Shown: positions 1 through 7,656 of the stretch, piece by piece
How positions within the stretch are numbered: position 1 is the first letter of the stretch
How the letters are laid out: the number at the start of each line of letters is the position of its first letter
NCBI GenBank assembly: GCA_017513195.1
Contig: JAFXGM010000018.1
Coordinates: 142,360 to 206,359 of the forward strand
From: Clostridia bacterium
GTDB lineage: Bacteria > Bacillota > Clostridia > Oscillospirales > Acutalibacteraceae
Direction of reading: 5' to 3'
Length of the DNA stretch: 64,000 nt
Translations under genes and position numbers: made by a program
The notes under the pieces: generated by a model
What the model was told of the DNA's origin: nothing
Databases searched by the model: none
The model's input: the letters and a program-made list of their open reading frames with translations, nothing else

Positions 1-732
1 GGGATTGGCAGTTATGGTGTCAAGAAAAATCATTTTAATATAATCAGGGATTGCGGTAGGACAAAGCTCCTTTAGTTTTCCAACAACTTTAATATAATCT
101 TCCTCGTCACCCATAAAGGATGAAGCCGGTTCAAATATGACCTTTGCCGAATCGGTGAAGTCAAGTGACTTAACGCATTTATCACCTTTTTCGTAATGTG
201 CCATATTCATACCGAGTACCTTACCAAACTCATATACAAAAAGCTCGGAGAACTGCTCTTTTTGGTTAGCAGATTTATAAATCCACCATTTTCCATTTTT
301 AAGCTTCCAACACTTTTCAAAGCTACCGATATTGGTCAGCTCCGGTGTTTTTGTATCCTTACGCTTTGCAGCAGAATTAAAACTCGAATAAAGTCCTCGT
401 AGAGCAAGATTGGAGAAATAGTCTTTATTAAAGCGAACATCTTCATATTTCAAGTCGCTGCCGATAGCCCTAACCCAATAGGTATCGGTAATAGTTGCGG
501 CGTTAACGTGAAGCACAGTTGAAACATCGTCTTTCTCAGCAAGTCGCAATGCCTTTTTGAGAAGTCTAGAGTTTGCTCTGTGTGAGTCAATAGCCCTTGT
601 TTCAAGCCAAGATTTAGCATCGTTTACACGCTTTAAATATAAAGGCAATAAATCGCTGTTCAATACTTTAAGCTCGTTATCTTTCCAAACAGCGACAACT
701 GTATCACGGCTTAAAACCTCAAAATCATTCAT
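1..732 (-). CDS. HipA-like serine/threonine kinase domain protein (3' end cut by window edge)
   Basis: The reading frame is open from an ATG at 732 to the window edge (244 codons) and has no stop. The visible part resembles the HipA-like kinase family found in Firmicutes. Around residues 141-156 lies WKLKNGKWWIYKS, which looks like the glycine/lysine ATP-binding strand. The last visible residues, IFLDTITANP, run straight into where these proteins carry the DRH..N catalytic loop, which would lie just outside the window. The SD AAAGGAG sits a few bases before the ATG. A 77-codon gene ends 75 bases upstream on the same strand, so the two are probably cotranscribed. No HipB-type HTH gene is visible. 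Known HipA kinases phosphorylate an aminoacyl-tRNA synthetase; the target here cannot be inferred. The family call is fairly sure, the toxin role is not. Confidence 0.7.
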   Translation of the reverse strand, partial: MNDFEVLSRDTVVAVWKDNELKVLNSDLLPLYLKRVNDAKSWLETRAIDSHRANSRLLKKALRLAEKDDVSTVLHVNAATITDTYWVRAIGSDLKYEDVRFNKDYFSNLALRGLYSSFNSAAKRKDTKTPELTNIGSFEKCWKLKNGKWWIYKSANQKEQFSELFVYEFGKVLGMNMAHYEKGDKCVKSLDFTDSAKVIFEPASSFMGDEEDYIKVVGKLKELCPTAIPDYIKMIFLDTITANP

Positions 733-807
733 AAACTTTTTCTCCTTTCTTTGTTTTTAATATATTATACACGATTTTATTTTAAAATTCAACTGTTAAG
801 CATTTAA

Positions 808-1041
808 TTATGTGTTAAACCCGTATCTTTGAAGTGTTGATTCGAAAATTGATAAATAAGTTGCTTTACCTTCTTTCCATTCTTCAAGAGCAAGTGTAAC
901 CTCATCGCTAACCTTCATTCCCTCAATTGAAAGCATTGCTTCAGAAAAAGAAAGACATTTCTCTTTTTTATTTATATTAAGTTTGTCCATACCGTTACAA
1001 AGTTTAAATAAATCTTGCTTTCGTTTCATAGCTTTATCCAT
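808..1041 (-). CDS. small protein resembling VbhA-type antitoxins, upstream of the HipA-like kinase
   Basis: This is a 77-residue, charged, soluble protein. I chose the ATG at 1041, not the in-frame GTG at 1059: the SD AGGTGA lies just before the ATG, and the GTG would coincide with the predicted transcription start. The C-terminal half (about residues 32-75) has the pattern SIEGMKVSDE, then EEWKEGK, then LQRYGF. This is like VbhA-family antitoxins: a helix ending in EG, a short linker, a YxxGE-like helix, and a last helix. VbhA inhibits Fic toxins through an [S/T]xxxE[G/N] helix; here the position of the Ser/Thr is Met while EG is kept. Its partner is a HipA-like kinase, not a Fic protein. 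It could also be an unrelated small regulator. The assignment rests on pattern only. Confidence 0.5.
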   Translation of the reverse strand: MDKAMKRKQDLFKLCNGMDKLNINKKEKCLSFSEAMLSIEGMKVSDEVTLALEEWKEGKATYLSIFESTLQRYGFNT

Positions 1042-1064
1042 TTTCTCGTCACCTACCACAGAAT

Positions 1065-1070
1065 ATTATA
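1065..1070 (-). promoter_or_regulatory. extended -10 promoter for the small gene/HipA-like operon
   Basis: Read on the minus strand there is TGG directly before TATAAT, an extended -10 element. Transcription would start near 1058, giving a leader of under 20 bases before the ATG at 1041. No good -35 is seen at the usual spacing. Confidence 0.5.
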
Positions 1071-1152
1071 CCATATTTTAACCTGCATTGCATTAGATTT
1101 TAGAAATTTGTAGGTTAATTTGATTCTTAATACCTAAGTTGTCGTAAAATGG

Positions 1153-1181
1153 CGAAAACCCGCTTAAACAACGGGTTTTCG
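1153..1181 (-). terminator. hairpin downstream of the truncated amidase
   Basis: A perfect 10-bp stem (CGAAAACCCG/CGGGTTTTCG) with a 9-base loop lies 38 bases after the amidase fragment. The minus-strand tail after it is only weakly T-rich, so termination may be partial. Confidence 0.5.
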
Positions 1182-1218
1182 GGATGTTTTATATTGAATT
1201 TTCACGGCAGTTTTGGAC

Positions 1219-1392
1219 CTAATCTATAGTATTAGTTAACCCGCCGTGGCCTGCGTCGATAATTATTGTTTTAGGTCTTGACACTTCGGCAGAAGTAGGT
1301 GCTATGGCGCTTTTTACATAACCAAAGGTAGCAACAAGGCAAATTATTACCAAAAGCACTAACTGCGGTGTAAATCTTTTCAGCATATTCAA
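1219..1392 (-). pseudogene. truncated N-acetylmuramoyl-L-alanine amidase (CwlD-like), N-terminal remnant
   Basis: The product starts with an N-terminal hydrophobic segment (about residues 8-28, signal anchor) followed by KTIIIDAGHGG, the first zinc-binding strand of Amidase_3 enzymes such as CwlD. Seven codons later comes a stop. The other two zinc ligands, the catalytic Glu and about 150-180 residues of the domain are missing, and only a hairpin follows, so it cannot be an active amidase. The best start is TTG at 1392, eight bases after AAGGAG; an ATG at 1386 is the alternative. The SD and signal anchor are intact, so the peptide may still be made. In spore formers CwlD makes the cortex muramic lactam; a complete copy may exist elsewhere in the genome. 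Confidence 0.6.
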
Positions 1393-1499
1393 AAGAAACA
1401 CTCCTTAAATTTTGCATCTGTAAATAATATGCTTTTTTTCTGCCGTTTATAATTGCATTTTATATATTGTGGTGTACCAAAGTATGTACAATGATATGT

Positions 1500-1853
1500 T
1501 TATCTGTTAAAATGAACATCACACAACTCTATGCCCAAAGCACCGTATTTTTCAATTTGTTCTTTGGAGTAATATTGCTCCATATCGGTGTAATGAGCGT
1601 TTTCAAGTTCATCTTTTGAATAACCGCATTTATCGAGCGGTAAGGCATTATAAAGTGCTTTAAAATCTGCAAATCTATGTAATGCTTTTACTTTAGCGGT
1701 TATTACGTCATTATTTTTAGTGCAATTAAATACGATGGTATCGCCAATTTTTATCTGCCGGCGCTTTTCATCATTAAGACGAAGCTCTATGGTTTTACTG
1801 CCGTCTGCAATTTTATAAAACGACTCTTGCCATAATTTCATATAGTGAGTCAT
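1500..1853 (-). CDS. ASCH domain protein
   Basis: This 117-residue protein is a single ASCH (PUA-like beta barrel) domain. The N-terminal helix and strand carry FYKIADGSKTIELRLND, the K-T-E/R pattern seen in this family, followed by IKIGDTIVFN, the G-D turn of the barrel. ASCH domains bind RNA or nucleotides, and some (E. coli YqfB) act as small amidohydrolases on N4-acetylcytidine using a Lys/Thr/Glu set. K, T and E are present here but I cannot confirm alignment to that triad. The start ATG overlaps the stop of the upstream GrpB-pyrophosphatase gene (ATGA), and its SD GAGGTG lies inside that gene, so translation should be coupled and the two proteins probably work together. Confidence 0.8.
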   Translation of the reverse strand: MTHYMKLWQESFYKIADGSKTIELRLNDEKRRQIKIGDTIVFNCTKNNDVITAKVKALHRFADFKALYNALPLDKCGYSKDELENAHYTDMEQYYSKEQIEKYGALGIELCDVHFNR

Positions 1854-2725
1854 TGAAGCACCTCAATAATAGTTCTATAGTACTTTTCCTGAAAATTGAT
1901 TACTTCGGCGATTTGTGCCTGATTAAAATTTATACCCTCCGGTGCGGCAATAAGCTTGTCCTCGACGTCGTTTTCTCGATGAGCTATGCCTATAATTTTA
2001 GCACTATATTCTTTTACAGGCTTATCAACGCCAAGCAGATAAACGTCTAACTCTTCCCCATCGCCACCTAAAACACCCGGTATATAACCGTAATTTATAG
2101 GGTAAGTCAGACTGTATTTTTCTTTATGGTGCAGGTAACCGATTGGCCTGTCAATTTTAATATCAACCAATTTGCCAAGGTAGGATTTTACAAGTGCCTT
2201 GCGCAGCGTAAAAATAATAAAATCGTGCTTGCCTTTAAGATATTTTTCTCTGCCGTTATCTACGGGTGCCTGTTTTGCAAGTGATACCTTTAAGTCTTCA
2301 TATTGCCTTGCTATATCGGGGTTATTGTTTAGGTAATCTCTAAAATTAATATAGTTAACCCAGTCCATACCGGCGTGCTTTACAACGTGTATAAAATGGG
2401 TTTGCTTGTCGCCTGTACCGTCATAAAGACTGCCGGATGCAAATAGTAATTGCGTACCAAGGTCAGAGTTCGGTCTATAATAAAAGCCTGCCGCTTTTAA
2501 CTGTTGCTCAAATTTAAGGACATCGTCAAAGCTGTCCACAACAATAGCAATATCAATTATCGGCTTTGCCTTTATGGTTTTAATGGCGGTACTGCCAACG
2601 TGCTGTATGTCTCGAATTACAGGACCCAATATATCTTTTAGGCGAGTGATGGTATTTTGCGCCTCAACTTCCCACTCGATTTGATGGTCATATAGCGTTA
2701 CCGTGCCACGTTTCAAACCTATCAT
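1850..2725 (-). CDS. GrpB-family nucleotidyltransferase-fold domain fused to inorganic pyrophosphatase-like domain
   Basis: The 291-residue protein has two parts. Residues 1-165 match the GrpB (UPF0157) family, with HVGSTAI then KAKPIIDIAIVV, the G-S and D-containing strands of the nucleotidyltransferase fold. Residues 175-291 match small family-I inorganic pyrophosphatases: YPINYGYIPG, GDGEELDVYLLG and EDKLIAAPEG, which hold the tyrosines, metal-binding aspartates and lysine of the active site. Both families usually occur as separate proteins. The clear SD AAAGGAGGG fixes the start. The next gene (ASCH) overlaps by 4 bases. A transferase joined to an enzyme that removes pyrophosphate suggests a nucleotidyl transfer pulled forward by PPi hydrolysis, but no GrpB substrate is known, so this is inference. 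Confidence 0.85.
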   Translation of the reverse strand: MIGLKRGTVTLYDHQIEWEVEAQNTITRLKDILGPVIRDIQHVGSTAIKTIKAKPIIDIAIVVDSFDDVLKFEQQLKAAGFYYRPNSDLGTQLLFASGSLYDGTGDKQTHFIHVVKHAGMDWVNYINFRDYLNNNPDIARQYEDLKVSLAKQAPVDNGREKYLKGKHDFIIFTLRKALVKSYLGKLVDIKIDRPIGYLHHKEKYSLTYPINYGYIPGVLGGDGEELDVYLLGVDKPVKEYSAKIIGIAHRENDVEDKLIAAPEGINFNQAQIAEVINFQEKYYRTIIEVLQ

Positions 2726-2833
2726 ATCAAGCCCTCCTTTTCACTAATTTATTTTACCATAACAAAATAATACTTGCAACTTTTTAAATTACAATTTATA
2801 ATGTTAGTACTTAAATATATTTTAGGAGTTTTT

Positions 2834-3382
2834 ATGGAGAAAAATGCTTCTGGCGCCGGTGTTTCTCTCGGCGGACTTTTTAGTACATCTGAAATTAAAA
2901 TCTTAATATGTTATATACTTAATGCTATCGATGAACCAATCCCTGTTGATATGGTAGCAAACGTGCTACATTACGAGGGTATTGCAAATGCATTTGAGGT
3001 TAGTGATGCCGTTGTGTCACTGTCATCAAGCGGTCAGATTAGGGCTGCTGACGAAAGCGAACAAATATACGAAATAACAAATAGCGGTCGCGATACTGCA
3101 AATACGCTTAAATCGTCACTTTCTTCCGTTGTAAAAGAACGCGCATATTTAGCGGTTATGAAAATGTTTGCAAAATATAAAAACGCAAAGGATAATCACT
3201 TTGAAATCACACACGAAGACGGTGCAACATATTTAAGCTGTTCTGCTATTGACGGTGGTAAACCGTTTATTACGGTAAAACTTCTTATAACCGATGAAGA
3301 ACAAGGAAATATTATTAGGGAAAGATTTTTAGAAAATCCGTCGGCTATCTACTCAAAAATAATTGAAATGCTAACACAATAA
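2834..3382 (+). CDS. DUF4364 family protein
   Basis: This 182-residue protein belongs to the DUF4364 family of Clostridia, which has an N-terminal winged-helix-like part and an alpha/beta C-terminus. Residues about 15-80 (SEIKILICYILNAIDEPIP onwards) look like a helix-turn-helix of the kind in PadR/MarR-like proteins; the C-terminal half alternates strands and helices. The start at 2834 has SD TAGGAG 5 bases ahead, so the longer frame from 2774 was rejected. It is monocistronic and ends in a strong bidirectional terminator shared with the opposing TIGR04086 gene. A DNA-binding role is inferred from the fold only. Confidence 0.8.
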   Translation: MEKNASGAGVSLGGLFSTSEIKILICYILNAIDEPIPVDMVANVLHYEGIANAFEVSDAVVSLSSSGQIRAADESEQIYEITNSGRDTANTLKSSLSSVVKERAYLAVMKMFAKYKNAKDNHFEITHEDGATYLSCSAIDGGKPFITVKLLITDEEQGNIIRERFLENPSAIYSKIIEMLTQ

Positions 3383-3388
3383 AAAATT

Positions 3389-3410
3389 AGGAGGGTAATT
3401 TTACCCTCCT
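3389..3410. terminator. bidirectional terminator between DUF4364 and TIGR04086 genes
   Basis: Stem AGGAGGGTAA/TTACCCTCCT with a 2-base loop (TT), flanked by A-rich sequence on the left and TTATTATAT on the right, placed between two convergent genes. Confidence 0.85.
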
Positions 3411-3413
3411 TTA

Positions 3414-3818
3414 TTATATAAATTTTTTGTGTTTGTCTTTGTTTACACCCATTATTCCGCCAACAATTGAGGAAAGCATAATTATAACAAAATGAAAAAA
3501 TGTATTTAGCGACAAACGATTACCAAAAACGAGCGATAACGCTGTTATTAAAACAAAAATAACAGCTCCTATAATTATGCCGATAAGATACCCTTTATCG
3601 CCAATTTTTTTGGCTGTATATCGGCTCGCAATAAAACTGCCAACTGCAAGACTTATAGTAGCAAACGGCGCAGAATATGCGCGGTCAATACTAAAAATAA
3701 GCAATAACGCCGCAAAAGCAAGCATTGATATAAGCGTTGCAACCACTCCCAAAACCGCGCCCATTATATAAGCAGACTTTTTGTTAATATTATCTTTTTT
3801 AGTAAATCCATCAGACAT
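3414..3818 (-). CDS. TIGR04086 family membrane protein
   Basis: This 134-residue integral membrane protein has four predicted transmembrane segments (about residues 16-42, 48-66, 76-96, 104-124) and short charged ends, the layout of the TIGR04086 family. This family commonly sits next to yajC in Clostridia, as here. Its function is not established. The SD GGAGGG is 5-8 bases before the ATG but is buried in the arm of a 10-bp hairpin between yajC and this gene, so expression may be limited by attenuation or by masking of the ribosome site. It is the last gene of the queA-tgt-yajC group. Confidence 0.8.
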   Translation of the reverse strand: MSDGFTKKDNINKKSAYIMGAVLGVVATLISMLAFAALLLIFSIDRAYSAPFATISLAVGSFIASRYTAKKIGDKGYLIGIIIGAVIFVLITALSLVFGNRLSLNTFFHFVIIMLSSIVGGIMGVNKDKHKKFI

Positions 3819-3824
3819 AAAAAT

Positions 3825-3855
3825 CCCTCCGCTTAAATCTTATTCAAGCAGAGGG
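3825..3855 (-). promoter_or_regulatory. hairpin containing the SD of the TIGR04086 gene (attenuator or terminator after yajC)
   Basis: Read on the minus strand, CCCTCTGCTT pairs with AAGCGGAGGG (one T-G pair, loop of 11), followed by ATTTTTATG. The 3' arm contains the SD and the T-run lies between SD and start codon, so it can act both as terminator for yajC and as a mask for the next gene. Confidence 0.55.
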
Positions 3856-3871
3856 TGTTTTTATTACCTAA

Positions 3872-4147
3872 TTATTTACTTGGTGTATCGTCGTGAACAG
3901 TAAGGTTTTGCTGCATAGCCCAACGTGCAACGGTAAGCTTGCTGTGGTCGCTTTTAGACTCGATAACCATTGAATCTTCTTTAAGAGAAATTACTCTACC
4001 GTAGATACCGCCGATTGTGAGTATTTCGTCACCAACCTGTAAGTTTTCACGCATAAGTTTTTCAGCTTTTTCCTTCTTTTTCTGAGGACGAATAAGGAAA
4101 AAGTAGAAAATTAAAATCATAGGAACAAGCATTATAATACCAGCCAT
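3872..4147 (-). CDS. yajC: preprotein translocase subunit YajC
   Basis: This 91-residue protein is YajC, the accessory subunit of the SecDF-YajC complex in the membrane. It has one N-terminal transmembrane helix (residues 3-20) followed directly by the family signature FLIRPQKKKEKA, and a soluble domain with LQVGDEILTIGGIYGRV. Length is normal. SD GGAGGT precedes the ATG. It lies 79 bases after tgt, in the common queA-tgt-yajC order. Nothing is unusual in the protein. Confidence 0.95.
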   Translation of the reverse strand: MAGIIMLVPMILIFYFFLIRPQKKKEKAEKLMRENLQVGDEILTIGGIYGRVISLKEDSMVIESKSDHSKLTVARWAMQQNLTVHDDTPSK

Positions 4148-4226
4148 TGAAATTTACCTCCAAAAATATGTTAACAAACTGTATTATACATAAAATACAA
4201 TATAATTGCAAGTATAAATTTATAAA

Positions 4227-5357
4227 TTAAATACGTTTGCCCAAAATAACCTCTTGCTCAGCCTTAAACTGCGCAAAACGTCCCTCATCAATTGCTTTTC
4301 TTATATCTGTCATAAGATTATTATAAAACCAAAGGTTGTGCAAAACCAATAGCCTTTGAGAAAGCATCTCGGTACTTTTAAGTAGGTGTCTAATATATGC
4401 TTTGCTGTAGCGCTGACATACAGGACAACCACAGTTTTCATCGATGGGTGTCATATCGTATTCATACTTTTTATTATTGATATTTATTATTCCCTTTGAT
4501 GTAAATAAATGTCCGTGACGAGCATTACGGCTCGGCATTACACAGTCAAAAAGGTCAACACCACGCTCTACAGCATTAAGAATATTAACAGGTGTACCAA
4601 CGCCCATAAGATAGCGGATTTTATTTTGCGGCATATATGGGGTTACATTTTCAATAACGTCATACATAACCTCCGCAGGCTCGCCAACAGCAAGACCACC
4701 TATAGCGTAACCGTCTAAATCAAGGTCGGCAATTTCTTTCATATGATTAATACGCAAATCGTTATAGGTACAGCCCTGATTTATGCCAAAAAGCATTTGC
4801 TCGCGATTTATAGTCTTTTCCATACTGTTAAGCTGTTGCATTTTGTCTTTGCAACGCTTAAGCCAACGCGTTGTGCGCTCACAAGAAGCCTTTGAATAGC
4901 TATACTCTGCAGGATTTTCAACGCACTCATCAAAAGCCATCGCAATTGTAGAGCCTAGGTTTGACTGAATTTGCATACTTTCTTCCGGACCCATAAAAAT
5001 ACGCTTGCCGTCGACGTGACTATGAAATGTTACACCCTCTTCTTCAATTTTGCGGAGTGATGCAAGTGAAAAAACCTGAAATCCGCCACTATCGGTAAGA
5101 ATTGGACCGTCCCAAGTAGTAAATGTATGAAGTCCGCCACAGTCACGCACAACCTCATCACCCGGCCGCACATGTAGGTGGTATGTGTTGCTGAGCATTA
5201 CCTGACAACCGATTTGTTTTAAATCCTCGGCAGATACTGCTCCTTTTATCGCGCCTGCAGTTGCAACGTTCATAAAAGCAGGCGTTTGAACAGTGCCGCG
5301 ATTGGTAACAAATTCGCCCCGTCGCGCACCATTTTTATCACTTATTAATTTATACAT
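4227..5357 (-). CDS. tgt: tRNA-guanine transglycosylase
   Basis: This enzyme exchanges guanine 34 of tRNAs with GUN anticodons for preQ1, the step before QueA in queuosine synthesis. The 376-residue protein shows the base-binding LTDSGGFQVFSL (about residues 88-99), the second half MGVGTPVNILNAVERGVDLFDCVMPSR with the nucleophilic Asp in LFDCV, and the zinc site CGCPVCQ...H near residues 310-340. All key residues are present. It starts 9 bases after queA, with SD AAGGAG, so both are on one transcript. No preQ1 riboswitch lies ahead of the operon. Confidence 0.96.
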   Translation of the reverse strand: MYKLISDKNGARRGEFVTNRGTVQTPAFMNVATAGAIKGAVSAEDLKQIGCQVMLSNTYHLHVRPGDEVVRDCGGLHTFTTWDGPILTDSGGFQVFSLASLRKIEEEGVTFHSHVDGKRIFMGPEESMQIQSNLGSTIAMAFDECVENPAEYSYSKASCERTTRWLKRCKDKMQQLNSMEKTINREQMLFGINQGCTYNDLRINHMKEIADLDLDGYAIGGLAVGEPAEVMYDVIENVTPYMPQNKIRYLMGVGTPVNILNAVERGVDLFDCVMPSRNARHGHLFTSKGIININNKKYEYDMTPIDENCGCPVCQRYSKAYIRHLLKSTEMLSQRLLVLHNLWFYNNLMTDIRKAIDEGRFAQFKAEQEVILGKRI

Positions 5358-5366
5358 AAAATCTCC

Positions 5367-6389
5367 TTAAGAAATAAACATTGCATCGCCAAAGCTAAAG
5401 AAACGATATTTTTCTTCTACAGCGAGTTTGTATGCATGCATTGTATTTTCATAACCCGCAAAAGCAGAAACCAACATTATGAGTGTACTTTCGGGTAGAT
5501 GAAAATTAGTAACCAAAGCATCCATACACTTGAAAGTATAACCGGGGTAAATAAATATGCCCGTATCATCACTACATTCACACATTTTACCGTGTTTTTG
5601 CGCAACACTTTCAACAGTGCGACAGCTTGTAGTACCAACACAAATTACCCTGCCGCCGTTTTCTTTTGTTTGGTTTATTGTGTATGCTGTTTCTTTTGAC
5701 ATAAAATAATGCTCGGTGTGCATTTTGTGGTCGGTAATGTCATCAACCTTAACAGGTCTAAATGTGCCAAGGCCAACATGCAGCGTAACATATACCACCT
5801 TTACGCCCTTCGACTTTATTTGCTCTAAAAGCTCGGGTGTGAAATGTAGTCCTGCAGTAGGTGCTGCAGCAGAGCCGAGCTCTTTTGAATAAACGGTTTG
5901 ATAACGCTCTTTATCGTTTAGCTTTTCTTTAATGTACGGTGGTAGCGGCATTTGTCCAACCTTATCGAGTGTAGCAAAAAACTCACCGTCACATTTAAAT
6001 TCAATTACACGATTACCGTCGGGTAAAACATCACGTACTATCGCAGATAATTCATCGCTAAATTTAAACTCACGGTCAATCTTTGCCTTTTTACCCGGAC
6101 CTGCCAAACATTCCCAAGTATAAAGGTCATATTGCTTAAGCAACACAAACTCAACCACAGCACCCGTGTCAGCTGCTGTGCCATATAAACGCGCCGGCAA
6201 CACACGTGTATTATTAAGCACAAGGCAATCACCCTCGTGTAAAAAGTCAGGCAGATTACTAAATGTGTCGTGATTTACCTCGCCTGTTTTTTTATCAAGA
6301 CGCAGCATCCGAGAAGAGTCACGCGGAAAAATTGGAGTCTGCGCAATAAGCTCTTCGGGTAAATCGTAATAAAAATCGCTTTTTTTCAT
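5367..6389 (-). CDS. queA: S-adenosylmethionine:tRNA ribosyltransferase-isomerase
   Basis: QueA transfers the ribosyl part of SAM to preQ1-tRNA to form epoxyqueuosine. The 340-residue length is normal. Signatures include [14 protein letters not shown] at the N-terminus, the [10 protein letters not shown] strand, [12 protein letters not shown] near residue 175, the [13 protein letters not shown] segment, and [19 protein letters not shown] near the C-terminus. It is the first gene of the queA-tgt-yajC-TIGR04086 unit and is divergent from asd; the 149 bases between hold both promoters. The SD before its ATG is weak (GGTAAA). Confidence 0.96.
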   Translation of the reverse strand: MKKSDFYYDLPEELIAQTPIFPRDSSRMLRLDKKTGEVNHDTFSNLPDFLHEGDCLVLNNTRVLPARLYGTAADTGAVVEFVLLKQYDLYTWECLAGPGKKAKIDREFKFSDELSAIVRDVLPDGNRVIEFKCDGEFFATLDKVGQMPLPPYIKEKLNDKERYQTVYSKELGSAAAPTAGLHFTPELLEQIKSKGVKVVYVTLHVGLGTFRPVKVDDITDHKMHTEHYFMSKETAYTINQTKENGGRVICVGTTSCRTVESVAQKHGKMCECSDDTGIFIYPGYTFKCMDALVTNFHLPESTLIMLVSAFAGYENTMHAYKLAVEEKYRFFSFGDAMFIS

Positions 6390-6433
6390 ATAATTTTACC
6401 AATAACTTTCTTGTTTTGTAGACATATTTTGAT

Positions 6434-6462
6434 TTGACAAATTATCGCCATAGTGATATTAT
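6434..6462 (+). promoter_or_regulatory. promoter of asd-dapA-dapB
   Basis: -35 TTGACA (6434-6439), 17-base spacer, -10 TATTAT (6457-6462) preceded by TGA (extended -10). The leader to the asd start is about 70 bases, too short for a lysine riboswitch. Confidence 0.75.
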
Positions 6463-6538
6463 AATTTAGATAATATTATATTGCAAAACTTTGTCAATAT
6501 CAATAGAAAGTTTTGTTTTTCTCTGGAGGTCTATAAAA

Positions 6539-7621
6539 ATGAAAAATTACAACGTAGGTATAATTGGTGCTACCGGTATGGTAGGTCAGCGCTTTGCTCT
6601 ATTACTTGCAGATCACCCTTGGTTTAAGGTTACTTGCCTTGCCGCAAGTCCTAGAAGTGCCGGCAAAACATACACCGAGGCGGTTGGTAATCGTTGGGCT
6701 ATGACTTCACCAATGCCCCAAAATTTAAAAGATATGCTTGTATACGACGCAGTTGCCGATATTGATACAATTGTTTCAAAGGTTGATTTTGTATTCTGCG
6801 CCGTTGATATGAAAAAGGATGAAATCAAGGCATTTGAAGAAATGTATGCCAAACACGAATGTCCTGTTGTTTCTAATAATTCGGCTCACCGTTTTACAGC
6901 TGACGTTCCCATGGTTATCCCCGAGCTTAACCCCGAGCATCTTGACGTAATTGATGCACAACGTAAACGTTTGGGCACAAAACGCGGTTTTGTTGCAGTA
7001 AAATCTAACTGCTCACTTCAAAGCTATGTACCGGCTCTTTTCCCACTTGATAAAGAGTTTGGCGTAGATAAGTGCCTTGTTTGCACATATCAGGCAATCT
7101 CGGGCGCAGGCAAAACATTTGAGCGTTGGCCCGAAATGGTAGATAACGTTATTCCATACATTGGCGGCGAAGAAGAAAAAAGCGAAAAAGAGCCTCTTAA
7201 AATTTGGGGTAAAGTTGAGGATGGTGAAATCAAACTTGCCGACTCACCTAAATTTACTGCTCAGTGCTTACGCGTTCCTGTTTCTGACGGACATATGGCT
7301 GCAGTGTTTGTAACTTTTAAAACTAAGCCTTCTAAAGAAGAAATTCTTAAAGTGTGGGAAAACTTCTCGGGTGTGCCACAAGAATTAGATCTTCCACACG
7401 CACCAAAGAAATTCCTTAACTACTTCACTGAGGACAATATGCCACAAACAAAAATGCACCGTGATCTTGAAGGCGGTATGGCAGTGTCTGTTGGTCGTTT
7501 GCGCGAAGATAGCCAGTACGACTACAAGTTTGTATGTCTTTCACACAATACTCTACGTGGTGCTGCAGGCGGTGCAGTGCTTCTTGCAGAATTACTTGCT
7601 GCAAAGGGTTATATGGACTAG
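6539..7621 (+). CDS. asd: aspartate-semialdehyde dehydrogenase (archaeal/fungal-type)
   Basis: Asd reduces aspartyl phosphate to aspartate semialdehyde, the branch point to lysine/DAP, threonine and methionine. The ATG at 6539 follows SD TGGAGG; the track from 6491 starts too early. The 360-residue protein has the NADP-binding GATGMVGQRF, a catalytic Cys in KSNCSLQ, TYQAISGAG, VIPYIGGEEEK and the active His in PVSDGHMA. The KSNCSLQ and PYIGGEEEK forms are those of the archaeal/fungal branch of ASADH, not the usual bacterial SNCTT form. It leads the asd-dapA-dapB unit. Confidence 0.93.
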   Translation: MKNYNVGIIGATGMVGQRFALLLADHPWFKVTCLAASPRSAGKTYTEAVGNRWAMTSPMPQNLKDMLVYDAVADIDTIVSKVDFVFCAVDMKKDEIKAFEEMYAKHECPVVSNNSAHRFTADVPMVIPELNPEHLDVIDAQRKRLGTKRGFVAVKSNCSLQSYVPALFPLDKEFGVDKCLVCTYQAISGAGKTFERWPEMVDNVIPYIGGEEEKSEKEPLKIWGKVEDGEIKLADSPKFTAQCLRVPVSDGHMAAVFVTFKTKPSKEEILKVWENFSGVPQELDLPHAPKKFLNYFTEDNMPQTKMHRDLEGGMAVSVGRLREDSQYDYKFVCLSHNTLRGAAGGAVLLAELLAAKGYMD

Positions 7622-7656
7622 TTTTTACTTTAAATAATTTTAATTGAGGTGTTTTT

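Noticed and set aside
6390-6490. preQ1 riboswitch ahead of queA-tgt
   Set aside because: No preQ1 aptamer pattern fits the short divergent spacer; only promoter-like sequence is seen.
6463-6538. Lysine riboswitch ahead of asd
   Set aside because: The leader of about 70 bases lacks every L-box motif, in contrast to the clear one at 19445.
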